Below are positions 1 to 8,580 of a stretch of 64,000 nt of DNA, in pieces (position 1 is the stretch's first letter; every line of letters begins with the position of its first letter). Origin of the DNA: JBEIHX01 sp040381075 (lineage in GTDB: Bacteria; Pseudomonadota; Alphaproteobacteria; Caulobacterales; Aquidulcibacteraceae). Position numbers and translations under genes: made by a program. The stretch spans positions 85,254 to 149,253 of the forward strand of contig JBEIHX010000004.1 in assembly GCA_040381075.1 (NCBI GenBank), in the 5' to 3' direction. The notes under the pieces are model-generated. The model did not search any database, was not told the origin of the DNA, and saw only the letters and a program-made list of their open reading frames with translations.

Positions 1-502
1 CGCACAGCTCGCCATGCGCGCCTGCCTTCGGCGTCAGCGCTACCGCCTGCATGCCAGTCAGCGTGATCAGCCAATGGGCCAGTTCATCCATGAGGGCGAG
101 CGCGCCCTGAACCGTTTCAACCGGTTGCAGCGGATGAATGTCAGCAATCCCCGCAAGGCGCGCCATCTTCTCATTCAGGCGCGGATTGTGCTTCATCGTG
201 CACGATCCAAGCGGGAATAGACCGAGATCTATGGCGTAATTGCGCTGGGAAAGCCGCACGTAATGGCGCATCGTTTCAGGCTCGGACAGGCCGGCGAGAC
301 CGATCGGAGCGGTGCGCTCCAGCCCGCCAAGGCGATGGGCCCGACCACTCGGCTGCGGCAGGTCGACGCCGCAACGCTCCGGATCACCGATCTCGAACAC
401 AAGGGCCTCGGCCTGGAGAAGGCCGCGCGAGCCCGACGTGGTCGCCGCCAGCGGCTGCGCCTCGGCCACAACGGGACGGGTTGGTCGACCAACGCGGTTC
501 AT
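1..502 (-). CDS. gcvPB: Glycine dehydrogenase (decarboxylating) subunit 2, partial
   Basis: This is the N-terminal part (about 167 residues) of the second half of the split P-protein, the PLP-dependent subunit that decarboxylates glycine and passes the aminomethyl group to lipoyl-GcvH. The gene runs off the left edge, so its C-terminal part, including the PLP-binding region, is not visible. The conserved GcvPB blocks LGSCTMKHNPR (about residue 97) and LTPKAGAHGEL (near residue 160) can be read. The ATG at 502 overlaps the gcvPA stop in an ATGA, which indicates translational coupling. It is the last visible gene of the riboswitch-led operon. The identification is secure; only the truncation limits it. 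Confidence 0.95.
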   Translation of the reverse strand, partial: MNRVGRPTRPVVAEAQPLAATTSGSRGLLQAEALVFEIGDPERCGVDLPQPSGRAHRLGGLERTAPIGLAGLSEPETMRHYVRLSQRNYAIDLGLFPLGSCTMKHNPRLNEKMARLAGIADIHPLQPVETVQGALALMDELAHWLITLTGMQAVALTPKAGAHGELC

Positions 503-1845
503 GCCATCACCTCGCGAAGTGCGGTTGCATATGCATTGATGTCTTCCTGGGTGTTGCGCTCTGTGGCCGCAACAATGAGGAGATCGTCACGTCCAGCCGC
601 GGGCGCGAGACGAGAATACTCGACGCCGCCGAGAACCCCTTTCGCCGTGAGACAGGCCAACACCTCCTTGGCCGGTCGCTTCACCTGCAGGGTAAATTCG
701 TTGAAGAAGCGCGGCGTCGCCAGACGCACCCCAGGTATCGCGCAGAGGGCGTCGGCAAGGTCGCAGGCCCGTTCGTGATTGAGCACCGCCAGACGGCGCA
801 GACCAGCTTCGCCAAGCAGCGTCATGTGGATGGAAAACGCAAGCGAGCACAGGCCGGAGTTCGTGCAGATGTTGGATGTCGCCTTTTCGCGGCGTATGTG
901 CTGCTCGCGCGTGGATAGCGTCAGAACAAAGCCGCGCCGGCCGTCCGCATCCGTTGTCTCGCCCGCCAGACGCCCCGGCATCTGGCGCACGAACTGCTCG
1001 CGGCAGGCGAACAGACCCACATAGGGACCGCCGAAGTTGAGGCCGTTGCCAATCGACTGGCCCTCGCCGGCGACAATATCAGCCCCCATCGCGCCAGGCG
1101 GGGTGACAAGCCCGAACGCCACCGCCTCGGTGAAGACCGCAACGCACAGCGCGCCTGACGCATGCGCAGCCGCCGCCGTGGGCGCCAGGTCGCTCACCGT
1201 CCCGAACACGTTGGGCGACTGCACGATCACACACGCCACATCAGCATCGAGATGTGCTGCAACCCCATGCTCCTCATCAATCGCCGGGGGCAGGACAACA
1301 ATCTCAAGTCCGCCCGCCTCGCACATTGTGCGCACCGTTTCGGCGTAATGCGGATGCACGCCCCCCGACAGGACCGCCTTGCGCCGGCGGGTCACGCGCG
1401 CCGCCATCAAGGCTGCTTCCGCCGTGGCGGTCGACCCGTCATACATCGACGCGTTGGCGACCTCCATGCCCGTCAGGAGCGCCACCTGGGTCTGGAACTC
1501 GAACAGCGCCTGCAGCGTGCCCTGGGCGATTTCTGGCTGATAGGGCGTATAGGTGGTCAAGAATTCCGAGCGCTGGATAAGATGGTCGACGCTGGCGGGC
1601 ACATGATGCCGGTATGCCCCCGCACCGATGAAGAACGGCGCAGAGCCCGCCTGCAGGTTGCGTCCGGCAAGCGCGCCAAGGTGCGCTTCGACGGCCATTT
1701 CCCCCTGATGCAGCGGCAATCCCGCGATTGGTCCGTCGAGTTGGGCGATGGCCGGCACGTCGGCGTAGAGTGCGTCGATGCCCGGCGCGCCGATCGCTGC
1801 AAGCATCTGGCGACGGTCGGCGTCGGTGAGCGGAAGATATCGCAT
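499..1845 (-). CDS. gcvPA: Glycine dehydrogenase (decarboxylating) subunit 1
   Basis: This is the first half of the two-subunit P-protein of the glycine cleavage system, 448 residues, the usual length for GcvPA. It works with GcvPB to decarboxylate glycine. Family blocks visible are HHVPASVDHLIQRSEF and TPYQPEIAQGTLQALFEFQT (about residues 79-115), the GGPYVGLF block near residue 275 and CTNSGLCSLAF near residue 331. The ATG at 1845 has a GAGGG sequence 7-9 nt upstream. It lies 10 nt after gcvH and overlaps gcvPB by 4 nt, so the genes are almost certainly co-transcribed. Confidence 0.96.
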   Translation of the reverse strand: MRYLPLTDADRRQMLAAIGAPGIDALYADVPAIAQLDGPIAGLPLHQGEMAVEAHLGALAGRNLQAGSAPFFIGAGAYRHHVPASVDHLIQRSEFLTTYTPYQPEIAQGTLQALFEFQTQVALLTGMEVANASMYDGSTATAEAALMAARVTRRRKAVLSGGVHPHYAETVRTMCEAGGLEIVVLPPAIDEEHGVAAHLDADVACVIVQSPNVFGTVSDLAPTAAAAHASGALCVAVFTEAVAFGLVTPPGAMGADIVAGEGQSIGNGLNFGGPYVGLFACREQFVRQMPGRLAGETTDADGRRGFVLTLSTREQHIRREKATSNICTNSGLCSLAFSIHMTLLGEAGLRRLAVLNHERACDLADALCAIPGVRLATPRFFNEFTLQVKRPAKEVLACLTAKGVLGGVEYSRLAPAAGRDDLLIVAATERNTQEDINAYATALREVMA

Positions 1846-1855
1846 CAGGCCGCCC

Positions 1856-2224
1856 TCACAGCGTCTTCAGAAAGGCGTTGTAGGCGTCAGCGTCCATCAG
1901 GGCGTCGAGTTCACCAACGGCTTTCAGTTTGATCTTTGCAAACCACGCTTCTCCCTCCGGGGTCTCGTTGACCTTTTCCGGCGCGCTCGAGAGCGACTCG
2001 TTTGCTGCAACAATCTCACCCGTCAGCGGCGCGTACACATCGCTCGCCGCCTTCACCGACTCAACCACTGCCATCGGTCCCATCTGCGTCACCGCAGATC
2101 CGACTTTGGGAAGGTCGACATAGACGATGTCGCCAAGCTGCTCGGCGGCATAAGCCGTGATGCCCACCGTCGCAACGTCCCCCTCAACGTCGACCCATTC
2201 ATGTTCCTTCGTGAAACGGCGCAT
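1856..2224 (-). CDS. gcvH: Glycine cleavage system H protein
   Basis: This is the lipoyl carrier of the glycine cleavage system, 122 residues, a standard length. It shuttles the aminomethyl intermediate between P-, T- and L-proteins. The lipoylation motif VVESVKAASDVYAP puts the modified lysine at Lys58, and the N-terminus MRRFTKEHEWV is typical. An in-frame ATG lies 33 nt upstream inside the end of gcvT. The ATG at 2224 is preferred because GGGGGTAG, which overlaps the gcvT stop, sits at ribosome-binding distance and the product then matches the family N-terminus. It lies 4 nt after gcvT. Confidence 0.96.
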   Translation of the reverse strand: MRRFTKEHEWVDVEGDVATVGITAYAAEQLGDIVYVDLPKVGSAVTQMGPMAVVESVKAASDVYAPLTGEIVAANESLSSAPEKVNETPEGEAWFAKIKLKAVGELDALMDADAYNAFLKTL

Positions 2225-2228
2225 GTGA

Positions 2229-3380
2229 CTACCCCCGATGATATCGATGCGGAACAAAAGGCATTTCCACGATCTCGGCTGCGCGTGGCTGGTCGCGCAC
2301 CATGAGTTCGACCAAGGCGTGCGCGCCCGCGACCGCGGCGCTCACATACCCCATGGCGATTGGCCCGTTGACGGAGGGACCAAATCCGCCCGACGTGACC
2401 TGACCTACCTCCGCCCCGCCCGCCATAACGCGCGCGCCCTCGCGCGCCGGGGCGCGGTCAAGCAACCGAAAGCCAACGCGCTGGCGCGCTGGGCCCTCGC
2501 TGAGCTCCCGCAGAATACGCGCAGCCCCCGGAAAATCTCCTGCCTCTCGACGGCGCTTCTGGATTGTCCAGGCAAGTCCCGCCTCAACCGGGCTCGTCGT
2601 CGTGTCGATATCATGGCCGTAGAGACACAAACCCGCCTCCAAACGCAGAGAGTCGCGGGCCCCAAGGCCGATCGGACGCACATGCGCGTGCGACAGCATG
2701 GACTTCACCACACCTGGCGCCGACCCGGCCGGAATGAGCACCTCAAATCCGTCCTCGCCGGTATAGCCGCAGCGCGCGACCAGCCACTCTTCTCCCTGAA
2801 CCAGCGCGCGCTTGTGGCTCATGAAGGGCATCTCCTTCACACCCTTTACCCAATTGACGAGCACGTCGGCCGCGTCTGGCCCCTGCAGCGCGACAAGTGC
2901 TCGGTCATCAGCACGATCAAGGCGCGCCGCGCCGGCGCACGCCTCCTCGATCAGCGCGAAGTCCTGTTCCTTGCATCCGGCGTTGGCGACAATGTAGAGA
3001 ACACCCTGCAAATCATCCGTGGAGGGACGGGCGATCATGAGATCATCGATGATGCCGCCGTCCGCGTTGAGCAGCATCGTGTAGCGTATCTGCCCCGGCT
3101 TCAGGCCGCGGATGTCGGCTGGGACGAGGCGCTCAACGATGGCGGCCACGCGGTGATGAGCCGCGTCTCCCGTCCCGACGCCCTCGGCGAGGGACAGAAA
3201 GGCTGGCCCCATATGCGACACGTCAAACAGGCCGCAGCGCCCGCGCGTCCACAGGTGCTCTTTCATGACGCCGTCGGCGTATTGGATCGGCATGTCATAG
3301 CCGGCGAAGGGCGCCATGCGGGCGCCCAGATTGCGATGAAGGGCCGTAAGCGGCGTGGACTTTACTGCGGCGGCGCTCAT
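2229..3380 (-). CDS. gcvT: Glycine cleavage system T protein (aminomethyltransferase)
   Basis: This is the tetrahydrofolate-dependent aminomethyltransferase, 383 residues. It releases ammonia from the aminomethyl-lipoyl H protein and forms 5,10-methylene-THF. The N-terminal block LGARMAPFAGYDMPIQY, followed by LFDVSHMG, is diagnostic, and GYTGEDGFEV and the C-terminal FVPHRYHRG end are present. The ATG at 3380 follows AGGGGATGGC. It is the first gene of the operon, and its 5' leader carries a tandem glycine riboswitch, so glycine sensing is the expected control. Confidence 0.96.
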   Translation of the reverse strand: MSAAAVKSTPLTALHRNLGARMAPFAGYDMPIQYADGVMKEHLWTRGRCGLFDVSHMGPAFLSLAEGVGTGDAAHHRVAAIVERLVPADIRGLKPGQIRYTMLLNADGGIIDDLMIARPSTDDLQGVLYIVANAGCKEQDFALIEEACAGAARLDRADDRALVALQGPDAADVLVNWVKGVKEMPFMSHKRALVQGEEWLVARCGYTGEDGFEVLIPAGSAPGVVKSMLSHAHVRPIGLGARDSLRLEAGLCLYGHDIDTTTSPVEAGLAWTIQKRRREAGDFPGAARILRELSEGPARQRVGFRLLDRAPAREGARVMAGGAEVGQVTSGGFGPSVNGPIAMGYVSAAVAGAHALVELMVRDQPRAAEIVEMPFVPHRYHRG

Positions 3381-3464
3381 GCCATCCCCTGTGACACATG
3401 GTGCAGACCCTCGTCGGACAGACTGAGCCTGCGCGGCCGCGTCGTCCCGGTGGGGCCCCCGCTG

Positions 3465-3645
3465 TCACAGGACCTGAGAGATTTCACGCCCGTTTGCGAA
3501 ACGCGCGCTTACTCCGTCGGTGGCGACGCGATGCGTCGCACTCTCCAGCGTCTTCATTCCCCCGCGGTCCGGTCTGCCTGAGAGTTTCCGGGGCGGTTGC
3601 TCCTTCGGCGGCGCAGCCAAGGCTGCGCTCTCTCCCGCGGGGTTC
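3465..3645 (-). promoter_or_regulatory. Tandem glycine riboswitch upstream of gcvT
   Basis: Read on the minus strand, two consecutive glycine aptamer signatures are visible. Aptamer 1 (about 3645-3560) has CGGGAGAG, GCCGCCGAAGGAGCAA and AAACTCTCAGGCA followed by GACCGGACCG. Aptamer 2 (about 3552-3465) has GCTGGAGAG, CACCGACGGAGTAAGC and AAATCTCTCAGGTCC. These are the conserved P1/P3 and GGAGNAA/CTCTCAGG elements of the glycine riboswitch. It ends about 85 nt before the gcvT start. Glycine binding is expected to switch the gcv operon on, as in other gcvT-linked examples. Whether control is transcriptional or translational cannot be decided by eye. Confidence 0.93.
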
Positions 3646-4140
3646 ATCGATGGCCGGCGTTGGACCCGCATCCCGCGAACCAGCGCCGTCGAATGGGAAC
3701 ATAGAACGCAACAGATCCGGGTCAACTGCGCCGCGGGGTGGAAACGCGCGCCGCGTTCAGGCTGGCGCACAACGAGGCAATCGCCAACGAGGCAGTCACC
3801 CCAGCACCCAGGTCGCCAGCACCCAGGTCGCCAGCACCCAGGTCGCCAGCACCCAGGTCTCCAGCGCCCCCGGTCCCAGGCAGGCAGGTCCAAGGCAGAC
3901 AGGTCTGCGGCCCTCCACCGCGCCGACGCCGGGACCGCCTGCATCCGGCCCCCCCGAACGCAGACACATGAGACAGGGCGCAATCCGTAAGACGGGCCGC
4001 GGCGGTCGGCTGCGCGCCCGCTGCGCGAAAGCGACTGGATACCGCCCGACGCGCGGACCCCATTCACACAGAGCTGAAGCTCTGGCGGCGCGGGCCCCGA
4101 TGCGTCACCTGGTGTCGACGGGCGCAGCCGGCCAACGCGC
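3646..4140. other. Gene-free spacer between gcv operon and acyl-CoA dehydrogenase
   Basis: No frame here has a convincing start, family motif or composition. The spacer holds the gcv promoter region upstream of the riboswitch, the 15-nt tandem array at 3801-3860 and two imperfect copies of a GAGGCA-containing unit at about 3771-3796. Apart from the repeats nothing is recognised. Confidence 0.6.
3801..3860. repeat. 15-nt tandem repeat, four units
   Basis: The unit CCAGCACCCAGGTCG is present four times head to tail (3801-3815, 3816-3830, 3831-3845, 3846-3860). The last copy ends in T instead of G, and a degenerate fifth unit follows. Copies are nearly identical, so the expansion looks recent. 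The array is in a non-coding spacer. Confidence 0.95.
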
Positions 4141-5370
4141 CTAGCGGCCGGTCGGCAGATCCTTGTAGGAAACGTCCTTGTCCACCCGCACATCCCCAGG
4201 CAGGCCGAGCACCCGCTCGGCGATGATGTTCTTGAGGATTTCGTCGGTGCCCCCGGCGATGCGCAGGCCAGGCGCCCACATGTAACTCTGCTGAAACGCA
4301 GCCTCCATCGGCGCAAGGTCGGGATCCACAATGATCCCGAAATGGTCCTGCGCTTCGATCGCCGCGTTGGAAATGTCCTGCAGCTGATTCGCCGTCAGGA
4401 TCTTGCCGATCGAGGCCTCGGGCCCCGGCGTCTGCCCCTTCGACAGCGCGGTCATGGTGCGGAACTTGCCGAGCTTGTAGCCCTCCGCACGCACATACCA
4501 CTCAGCCATCCTGGCGCGGAATGCATCGTCCTGGATCAATGCGCCGCCATCCGCCGTGGTCACGCGGCGGGCAAGCTCCAGCATCTCCTTGTAATCAGGG
4601 CCTGGCGAGCCGCCGACCGCGAGACGCTCGTTCATCAACGTGACAAGCGCCACGCTCCAGCCCTGGCCCTCCTGGCCCAGCATTTGGGCATGCGGAACCC
4701 GCACGTCGGCGAAATACACCTCATTGAAATTCGATCCGCCGGACATCTGGTGAATCGGACGCACCTCAACGCCAGGGCTCTTCATGTCCAGGAAGAACAT
4801 GGTGAGGCCCTTGTGCTTGGGCGCGTCGGGATTGGTGCGCACGAGCAGGATCCCGAAATCCGAGTAGTGCGCCCCGCTGGTCCACACCTTCTGGCCGTTG
4901 ATCACCCAATCATCGCCGTCACGCACGGCCCGCGTCTTCAGCCCGGCCACATCCGACCCCGCCGCAGGCTCGGAGAACAGCTGGCACCAGATTTCCTCAC
5001 CACGCAGCGCCGGGCCGACATACCGCTCCTTCTGGGCGTCTGTCGCAAAGGCGATCAGGGTTGGGATGCACATGCCAAGACCAATTGCGAACGGTCCCGC
5101 CGGCGCATCGAACCTGGCTTCTTCCTGGTTGAAGATCACCGAATAGATCGGCGGCAGGCCCTGGCCGCCATGCGCGGTCTGCCAGGTGATGCCCGCAAAG
5201 CCGGCCGCAGCCTTCTGGCGCTGGTAGGCCTTGGCGGCCTCGAGGTAGGCCTGACCCTCGCGCGCCGTCGCCGAAGGTTTTTCCTCACCCTTCAGCTTGA
5301 CGGTCGCCTCCAGAAAACGACGCGCCTTGGCGCGAAAGGCAGCTTCTTCCGGCGAGTCGTTGAAGTCCAT
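4141..5370 (-). CDS. Acyl-CoA dehydrogenase
   Basis: This 409-residue flavoprotein belongs to the acyl-CoA dehydrogenase superfamily, which introduces a 2,3-double bond into acyl-CoA and passes electrons to ETF. The N-terminal helical domain, a FAD-binding LFSEPAAGSDVAGLKT block (about residue 140), WVINGQKVWTSGAHYSDF (about residue 160) and the C-terminal AGGTDEILKNIIAERVLGLP block are visible. The length and sequence fit the long-chain or steroid-side-chain subgroup, but the substrate cannot be assigned. It is transcribed alone, with an 80-nt gap to the gene upstream. Confidence 0.93.
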   Translation of the reverse strand: MDFNDSPEEAAFRAKARRFLEATVKLKGEEKPSATAREGQAYLEAAKAYQRQKAAAGFAGITWQTAHGGQGLPPIYSVIFNQEEARFDAPAGPFAIGLGMCIPTLIAFATDAQKERYVGPALRGEEIWCQLFSEPAAGSDVAGLKTRAVRDGDDWVINGQKVWTSGAHYSDFGILLVRTNPDAPKHKGLTMFFLDMKSPGVEVRPIHQMSGGSNFNEVYFADVRVPHAQMLGQEGQGWSVALVTLMNERLAVGGSPGPDYKEMLELARRVTTADGGALIQDDAFRARMAEWYVRAEGYKLGKFRTMTALSKGQTPGPEASIGKILTANQLQDISNAAIEAQDHFGIIVDPDLAPMEAAFQQSYMWAPGLRIAGGTDEILKNIIAERVLGLPGDVRVDKDVSYKDLPTGR

Positions 5371-5450
5371 CTGTCAGCTCTCCACTATGAGCACAAGTTA
5401 GGGCCCGCCCGGATCGCTGACAACGGCGCCCTTGGGGAAGCGCCCGTTGC

Positions 5451-6575
5451 TCAGCGTGCGCCCGCCAGAAACGCGTCCGCCTCGCCTGGCGCGAGCGCCG
5501 GCGCGTACAGCCATCCCTGCGCAAAGTCACAGTTCATGGACGCAAGATGTGCGGCGGCGGCGGCGGTCTCAACCCCCTCCGCAATGATCGGAAGGCCAAG
5601 ATCGCGGCCAAGCGCGCACAAGGCCCGCACAATCTTCTCCGACCTCCCGTCGCCGTCCATCGCCGCGACAAAGGTGCGATCGATCTTCAAAACGTCAGCC
5701 GGCAGGCGCACAAGCCAGTCGAGGGATGCAAATCCAGCCCCCACATCGTCCAGCATCACCCCCAAACCGGCGCGTTTGAGCTGGTTCAACGCCGCGGCGG
5801 AGCGCTCCGCATTCAGCAGGGTCTGTCCCTCGGTGATCTCAAACCGCAGCGAGCCGGGCGCATGGCGCGCGGCGCAGATTGCACCCGCCTCCAACACACG
5901 AGCCTCATCCAGTTCACGCCCGGACACGTTCACAGACACGAAGAGGTCGCGCCCCTGCGCCCGCCACTCAGCCAGCCTGGCCGACGACGCCTCGATCATC
6001 CGCACGCCCAGATCCGCCATCAGCCCCATCTCCTGGGCGACAGGCAGGAACTGCGCAGGAGACAGGACGCCCTGGTCGGGATGGTGAAAGCGCGCGAGCG
6101 CCTCGAACCCGGCGAGCGCTCCGTCGGACAGACGCACGATCGGCTGAAAATACGGCTCCACCGCACCGGTCCGCACCGCGTGAACCAGATCGGCGGCGAA
6201 AGCCAGCCTCGCCAGAGCCTGTCCGATGTCGCCGCCGCGCGCTGGCTGCGTCTCATCCGGCAGCGGCGCGGCGATGCCGCTCGCAGCTGCGCCGGCATCA
6301 TCCCAGGCCCCGCTCAGGAGCACGCTGGACGCGCGCCCGTCGACCGCCATCTCGAGGGTCACAAGGACGCGCGCCTTCGGACGGGCGAGCGCGAACGCCT
6401 CCACGAAGCGGGCCCTGCCCTCCGCCGAAACGCGCTGGGCAAGCGTGACAAGTTCGATGCGCGTCGCCTCCGACGCGCCGGGCTGGCGCAGCGCCAGCAC
6501 GCGCGCGCCGGCGTCGTAATCCCACAGCGCAGCGCCGGCGGCGATCAGGGCGTCGATGGTCATGGAGTCGCTCAT
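5451..6575 (-). CDS. EAL-domain cyclic-di-GMP phosphodiesterase
   Basis: This 374-residue cytosolic protein has an N-terminal region of about 135 residues without a clear family and a C-terminal EAL domain (about residues 138-370). Catalytic and metal-binding signatures are intact: FEALARFHHP, SVNVSGREL, FEITEG, the loop DDVGAGFASLDWL (DDFG is DDVG here), LKIDRTFV and IAEGVET. An active phosphodiesterase hydrolysing c-di-GMP to pGpG is therefore expected. There is no GGDEF domain, signal peptide or membrane segment. The N-terminal part may be a degenerate sensory domain. The ATG at 6575 has GGATCCC upstream; Met5 is an alternative start. Confidence 0.9.
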   Translation of the reverse strand: MSDSMTIDALIAAGAALWDYDAGARVLALRQPGASEATRIELVTLAQRVSAEGRARFVEAFALARPKARVLVTLEMAVDGRASSVLLSGAWDDAGAAASGIAAPLPDETQPARGGDIGQALARLAFAADLVHAVRTGAVEPYFQPIVRLSDGALAGFEALARFHHPDQGVLSPAQFLPVAQEMGLMADLGVRMIEASSARLAEWRAQGRDLFVSVNVSGRELDEARVLEAGAICAARHAPGSLRFEITEGQTLLNAERSAAALNQLKRAGLGVMLDDVGAGFASLDWLVRLPADVLKIDRTFVAAMDGDGRSEKIVRALCALGRDLGLPIIAEGVETAAAAAHLASMNCDFAQGWLYAPALAPGEADAFLAGAR

Positions 6576-6607
6576 GGGATCCGTTTACGCCGCCACGCCG
6601 CGCCGCG

Positions 6608-7240
6608 CTATCGCCAAGGCGGGATGGGGTCGTCCTGCAGCAACGCATACAGCACATGATCGCGCCATGCGCCGTCGATCTTGAGGTAGCCGCGCGCCAC
6701 TCCCTCCTGGGTGAAGCCGACGCCCTCCAACAGGCTGCGGGAGGCCGTATTGTGGGCCAGACACGCCGCCTCCATGCGGTGCAGACCGACCTGCGCGAAG
6801 GCGAACCCCAGCACGGCGCGCACCGCCGCGCCGGTATGCCCCTGCCGGCGAAACGGCTCGCCGACCCAATAGCCAAGGGACGCCATCTGGGCGACGCCAC
6901 GCGTGACCCGCGACAGGGTCACCCCGCCGACGAGGCGCGCATCTGCCGTGCGGAACACAAAGAACGGATAGGCGACGCCCTCGCGGATATCCTCAAGATA
7001 GCGCCGCAACCGCCGACGATAGGCGTCGCGGCTCAACTCGTCGGCCGGCCAGGCCGGCTCCCAGGGCGTGAGAAACGCGCGGCTGCGCCCGCGCAGGTCA
7101 GCCCATTCCTCAAAATCGCGGATATCGGGATGGCGCAGGAGGACGCCGCGTCCCTCCACCACCCGCTCGCCCTCGCCCGGTCCATCGCGCCGCAGGAAAA
7201 CCATATGGCCTTGCCCCCCGTCGGCAAGATTGACCTGCAT
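6608..7240 (-). CDS. GNAT-family N-acetyltransferase (RimJ/RimL type)
   Basis: This 210-residue protein is similar to RimJ/RimL ribosomal-protein alanine acetyltransferases. It contains VEGRGVLLRHPDIRDFEEWADLR near the N-terminus (read in two parts), LVGGVTLSRVTRG, LGYWVGEPFRRQGHTGAAV (the acetyl-CoA-binding R/QxxGxG/A loop) and a RMEAACLAHNTASRSLLEGV block. The start is uncertain: the ATG at 7204 (MVFLRRDG) has AAGG close upstream and is a plausible alternative. It follows the M16 peptidase and precedes the EAL gene, an order seen in other alphaproteobacteria after thrC. The target is unknown. Confidence 0.88.
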   Translation of the reverse strand: MQVNLADGGQGHMVFLRRDGPGEGERVVEGRGVLLRHPDIRDFEEWADLRGRSRAFLTPWEPAWPADELSRDAYRRRLRRYLEDIREGVAYPFFVFRTADARLVGGVTLSRVTRGVAQMASLGYWVGEPFRRQGHTGAAVRAVLGFAFAQVGLHRMEAACLAHNTASRSLLEGVGFTQEGVARGYLKIDGAWRDHVLYALLQDDPIPPWR

Positions 7241-7317
7241 GCCCCGACAGGCGCAAGACCGGAAACATCACCGCCCGACCGCCGGATCGCGGAGCGACGA
7301 CCGCGCCCTGCCGCGGA

Positions 7318-8580
7318 TCAGGCCAGCGCGGCTGCGAAGCGCCCGGCCGCCTTCAGCCCGACCTTCGGACCAAGCGCGACCGCGGCAGCCGGCCCCGTGA
7401 GCGCCGTCCCCAGAACAGCGCGCACGTCATCGGGCGAAACAGCCTCAACCCCGGCAAGAACGTCCTCAAGACTGCGCACCGCCCGGTGCAGAAGGATCTG
7501 CCCCGCAGCACCCTCGCAGCGCGCCAGCGGGCTCTCCGCAGAGGTCATGAGCGCCGTCTCCAACAACGCCTTGGCCCGCGCCAGCTCGTCTGCCGAAGGC
7601 CCCTCGTCGGCAAGCCGGACAATCTCACCGGCAGTCACCGCCGCGACCTCAGCCGCATCGCCCGGCGCAGCAGCCGCGTAGAAGCCGAAACGCCCCACGT
7701 CGCCATATCCGTCATAGTAGGCGTCGATGGCGTAGGCGAGACCGCGCTTCTCACGTACCTCCTGAAACAGGCGCGAGGCCATGCCGCCGCCCAGGATCTC
7801 CGCCGCCACCCGCGCCGCATACACCGTGCGATCGCGTGCCCCGGGCGCCGGCAGGGAGGCCGCGAAATGACACTGCTCAATGCGCCGCGCCTCCACCGCA
7901 ACGCCGCCGCGTGCGTGCGCCGGCGCCGCCCCGTCCGACGCATGGCCCGGCGCCAACGCTGCGAAGCGCCGCTCGGCGAACGCACGTACAGCGCCCCTAT
8001 CAACCGCCCCGCTCGCCGCCACAACGATCCGCTCCGGCGTGTAATGCGCAAGCCGGAAGGCCGCGAGATCAGCCGGAGCCAGCGCGCTGACGCTCTCGCG
8101 CGTCCCCAGGATCGGCCGACCGAGGGGCTGATCCGGGAACACAGTCTGCTGATGGAGTTCGAAGATATGATCATCCGGCGTATCCGCGCTTTCGCCGATC
8201 TCCTGGATCACCACCTTCTTCTCGCGCTCGAGTTCGGCGGCATCCAGCGTGGGCGCCAGAACAAGATCCGCCAGCAGCTCGAAGGCCGCAATCGTTCGGC
8301 TCTCCAGAACCCGCGCATAGTACCCGGTCCGCTCGTAGCCGGTGCCCGCGTTCATGGACGCGCCAAGCGCCTCCATGGCCTCAGCCACAGCTCTGGCGTC
8401 GCGACCGGCGGCCCCCTTGAACGCCATGTGCTCGAACAGATGGCACACGCCGTTCTCGCGCACCGTTTCAAACCGCGCTCCGACGCCGACCCAGACCCCA
8501 ATCGCCGCACTCTTCAATCCCGGCATGGGGTCAATCCAGACCCGCACGCCGTTGTCGAGCGTCATGAATTCGGTGTTCAT
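7318..8580 (-). CDS. M16 family zinc metallopeptidase (mitochondrial-processing-peptidase-like)
   Basis: This 420-residue protease is of the pitrilysin/insulinase clan. The inverted zinc motif HLFEH (His47, Glu50, His51) and the downstream acidic region EREKKVVIQEIGESADTPDD supply the metal ligands. It consists of two repeated M16 domains, the second without the motif. Relatives are the bacterial ancestors of mitochondrial processing peptidase beta, which cleave peptides. No signal peptide is evident, so it is probably cytosolic. Its ATG overlaps the thrC stop by 4 nt, so the two are translationally coupled. Confidence 0.94.
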   Translation of the reverse strand: MNTEFMTLDNGVRVWIDPMPGLKSAAIGVWVGVGARFETVRENGVCHLFEHMAFKGAAGRDARAVAEAMEALGASMNAGTGYERTGYYARVLESRTIAAFELLADLVLAPTLDAAELEREKKVVIQEIGESADTPDDHIFELHQQTVFPDQPLGRPILGTRESVSALAPADLAAFRLAHYTPERIVVAASGAVDRGAVRAFAERRFAALAPGHASDGAAPAHARGGVAVEARRIEQCHFAASLPAPGARDRTVYAARVAAEILGGGMASRLFQEVREKRGLAYAIDAYYDGYGDVGRFGFYAAAAPGDAAEVAAVTAGEIVRLADEGPSADELARAKALLETALMTSAESPLARCEGAAGQILLHRAVRSLEDVLAGVEAVSPDDVRAVLGTALTGPAAAVALGPKVGLKAAGRFAAALA

